A DNA stretch of 64,000 nucleotides, taken from Minwuia thermotolerans (GTDB lineage Bacteria; Pseudomonadota; Alphaproteobacteria; Minwuiales; Minwuiaceae). The position numbers and the translations under genes were made by a program. Positions 62,390 through 64,000 of this stretch are shown one piece after another; the first letter of the stretch is position 1, and each line of letters starts with the position of its first letter. The notes beneath the pieces were generated by a model. That model made no database searches and was not told where the DNA came from. It was given only the letters and a program-made list of their open reading frames with translations. The stretch is taken from contig NZ_PIGG01000031.1 of the NCBI RefSeq assembly GCF_002924445.1, positions 434,001-498,000 on the forward strand, read 5' to 3'.

Positions 62390-64000
62390 ATGCTCGAAGA
62401 GTCCGCTGCGGCGGAAATTGAACCGAGCTTCAGGGGAGCCGATATTGCGGGGTCCCGGGGAGTCGATTTGGACACATCGGGCATTTCACGTTTCGACGGT
62501 TTCGGCATACGCACGTTCGCGGGCGTCGGCGACGTGAATGGCGACGGCCTTGACGACATTGCCGTGGGCTCGCTGTGGGCGTCCGCGCGGGATTTCGTGA
62601 CCGTCGGCAACTTTTCCGTCCTGTCGGCGGAAACCGCTGCAGCGTCGGAAAGCCGCGTCGAAGCGCGCCTGCTCTATCGCACCGACGGAAGCGACAGCCT
62701 GCTGGAAGGTTTCTCCTTCTCGACCACCGGCGATTTCGACGGGGACGGCAATGGGGAATTTCTTGTCGGCCGCGATCCGCGCGTCTTCGCCGGTTCAGGT
62801 CTGGCGGACCAGGGTCGGCATCTGCTCCATGAGATCGGCGACAACGGCATCACGCCGGGAGCCAGCCTGTTCACCATGGGTGGAAGCGAGACCGATTTCG
62901 TTGGCGACATCAACGGTGACGGTTTCGACGACCTTTTCGTCACCGTCCCGACTGGCCATTCGATCTTGCTCGGCAACGCCGAAGGAGCGGTCGACCGGGC
63001 CGTCGTTCTTGCCGGCGAAACGGGTATCGGAGCCTTCACCCTCGGTCGGGCGACATCAGGGGGCGGCGACCTGAATGGCGACGGTTTCGGCGACTTTGCG
63101 ACGTTGATCCGCAATCAGTCCGCCGTTCGGGCAATCCATGGCCGCGCCGAGTTGTCGGGGATCGATCTGGGAGGAGGTGAGAACGGCTTCCGACTCGCAT
63201 TGCCCGGCGCCGCGACCAATGTCGAGATCCTCTCCGATTTCGACGGTGACGGCACGAGCGACCTGCTGGTCTCCTGGCGTGGCGGCGCAGCCGTTCTGCT
63301 CGATACCGCAGCGCTGGAAGGAACGCTTTCGCTCGCGGATCTGGACGCGAGCAGGCGGATCCTGATCGAATCCACCGGTTTCAACGACCTCGCCCGGGCC
63401 GTGGGCGACATCAATGGAGACGGCCGGGAGGACATCAACTTCTCGCAGCGCCTTCCTGACGGAAGCGTCAACGTCGGCGTTCTGTTCGGAAGCGGGCAGC
63501 TTCCGGGCAACGTGGGGCTGGCCGACCTGGACGGCGTCAACGGCTTCGTCATCAGCGGCGCGCGCGCAGGCAAATCGGTCGGCGACGTCAATGGTGACGG
63601 AATCGATGATATGATGCTCCGCACGGACCGGGGCACGGGTTCGGCCATGACCATTCTGTTCGGTCGCCCTTCCCCGCCTCTGGATGAGGGTGCGCCCCCC
63701 GACAAGGCGGCTCCGGTGGACGCTCCGGGAGAAACTCTCCGCGGAACCGCGGAAGACGATGTCATTCATGGCGGCCTGACCGATGATTACATCGCCGGCG
63801 AGCGGGGCGATGATTCCCTGTACGGCGGCGATGGCGACGACACGCTGCGGGGCGGCCGGGCGAACGATATGCTGTCGGGGGGCGCCGGCGCCGACGTCCT
63901 CAACGGCGGCGAAGGCGAAGACACCGTCGATTTTGGCGACTCAGGCGGCGGCGTCTTCATTCGCCTGATGATATCGAAGGGGCTGGGGGGCGAGGCCGCC
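62390..64000 (+). CDS. FG-GAP repeat protein with RTX calcium-binding repeats, 5' part
   Basis: An open frame of 537 codons that leaves the right edge of the window without a stop. Seven FG-GAP/VCBS-type calcium-binding repeats are visible: VGDVNGDGLDDIAVGS, TGDFDGDGNGEFLVGR, VGDINGDGFDDLFVTV, GGDLNGDGFGDFATLI, LSDFDGDGTSDLLVSW, VGDINGDGREDINFSQ and VGDVNGDGIDDMMLRT. Together they would fold as a seven-bladed integrin-like propeller. From about residue 445 RTX-like GGxGxDxL repeats begin (YGGDGDDTLRGG, LSGGAGADVLNGGEGEDTV). There is no signal peptide, which suggests type I secretion. In-frame TGA just upstream and the ATG at 62390 define the start. Confidence 0.9.
   Translation, partial: MLEESAAAEIEPSFRGADIAGSRGVDLDTSGISRFDGFGIRTFAGVGDVNGDGLDDIAVGSLWASARDFVTVGNFSVLSAETAAASESRVEARLLYRTDGSDSLLEGFSFSTTGDFDGDGNGEFLVGRDPRVFAGSGLADQGRHLLHEIGDNGITPGASLFTMGGSETDFVGDINGDGFDDLFVTVPTGHSILLGNAEGAVDRAVVLAGETGIGAFTLGRATSGGGDLNGDGFGDFATLIRNQSAVRAIHGRAELSGIDLGGGENGFRLALPGAATNVEILSDFDGDGTSDLLVSWRGGAAVLLDTAALEGTLSLADLDASRRILIESTGFNDLARAVGDINGDGREDINFSQRLPDGSVNVGVLFGSGQLPGNVGLADLDGVNGFVISGARAGKSVGDVNGDGIDDMMLRTDRGTGSAMTILFGRPSPPLDEGAPPDKAAPVDAPGETLRGTAEDDVIHGGLTDDYIAGERGDDSLYGGDGDDTLRGGRANDMLSGGAGADVLNGGEGEDTVDFGDSGGGVFIRLMISKGLGGEAA

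Overview
The window is a high-GC (roughly two-thirds G+C) chromosomal segment of an alphaproteobacterium, most likely a Rhodospirillales-like free-living or marine lineage. The evidence is the classic alphaproteobacterial gene order: dusB(nifR3)-ntrB-ntrC next to a fused ispDF, a CckA-type hybrid kinase beside flhB-fliR-fliQ and recA, a pyruvate dehydrogenase cluster whose E1-beta carries a lipoyl domain, and lpdA-lipA-COQ10-like genes in a row. No tRNA, rRNA, CRISPR array or insertion sequence was seen.

Layout. 1-8.7 kb: the start of a CoxE-like VWA gene (cut by the window edge) with its MoxR ATPase, a small membrane protein, a 3-hydroxyisobutyrate-dehydrogenase-like enzyme, a penicillin-acylase-family hydrolase, a cyclic-nucleotide-type K+ channel and alaS. 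8.9-18.6 kb: a methyltransferase-like protein, recA, an AT-rich orphan gene, cckA and flagellar export/rod genes (flhB, fliR, fliQ, fliE, flgC, flgB; divergent fliO-fliP). 18.6-24.3 kb: ntrC, ntrB and dusB, with divergent ispDF, pgpA and a CinA-type amidase. 24.4-26.2 kb: an accessory pocket of very small genes: two paralogous ribbon-helix-helix-like proteins, an entericidin lipoprotein with a translationally coupled upstream ORF, and a small exported peptide. 26.2-33.3 kb: COQ10/RatA-like protein, lipA, lpdA, pdhC, pdhB, pdhA and ftsB. 33.7-37.1 kb: a complete TRAP transporter (P, Q, M).

37.2-44 kb: VOC protein, DCC (DUF393) protein, a saccharopine-dehydrogenase-like/DUF4166-like gene that ends in a recombination scar, a PepSY / cytochrome b / membrane-anchored LuxR operon, an EamA exporter and an acyl-CoA synthetase. 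44.7-47.8 kb: peroxiredoxin, then a periplasmic Cache-like protein coupled to a chemoreceptor, both followed by clear terminators. 47.8-57.5 kb: dprA, topA, rnr, a histidine phosphatase, a molybdopterin oxidoreductase, a small membrane protein and rpmG. 57.6-62.2 kb: a Baeyer-Villiger-type monooxygenase, a PNPOx-like protein, an old-yellow-enzyme-like reductase and an enoyl-CoA hydratase. 62.4-64 kb: the 5' part of a large FG-GAP/RTX secreted protein that runs off the window.

Most of the window is ordinary core chromosome. The best leads are (i) a chimeric scar at 39628-39755, made from a diverged copy of the EamA 3' end joined to a diverged copy of the DCC gene 3' end, behind the lower-GC saccharopine-like gene; (ii) matching tandem dyads in front of the TRAP operon and the monooxygenase, suggesting one regulator for both; (iii) an AT-rich orphan membrane gene between recA and cckA; and (iv) two very strong hairpins in the 765-bp gap between the acyl-CoA synthetase and the peroxiredoxin. 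I did not find a clearly novel multi-gene defence or secretion system.
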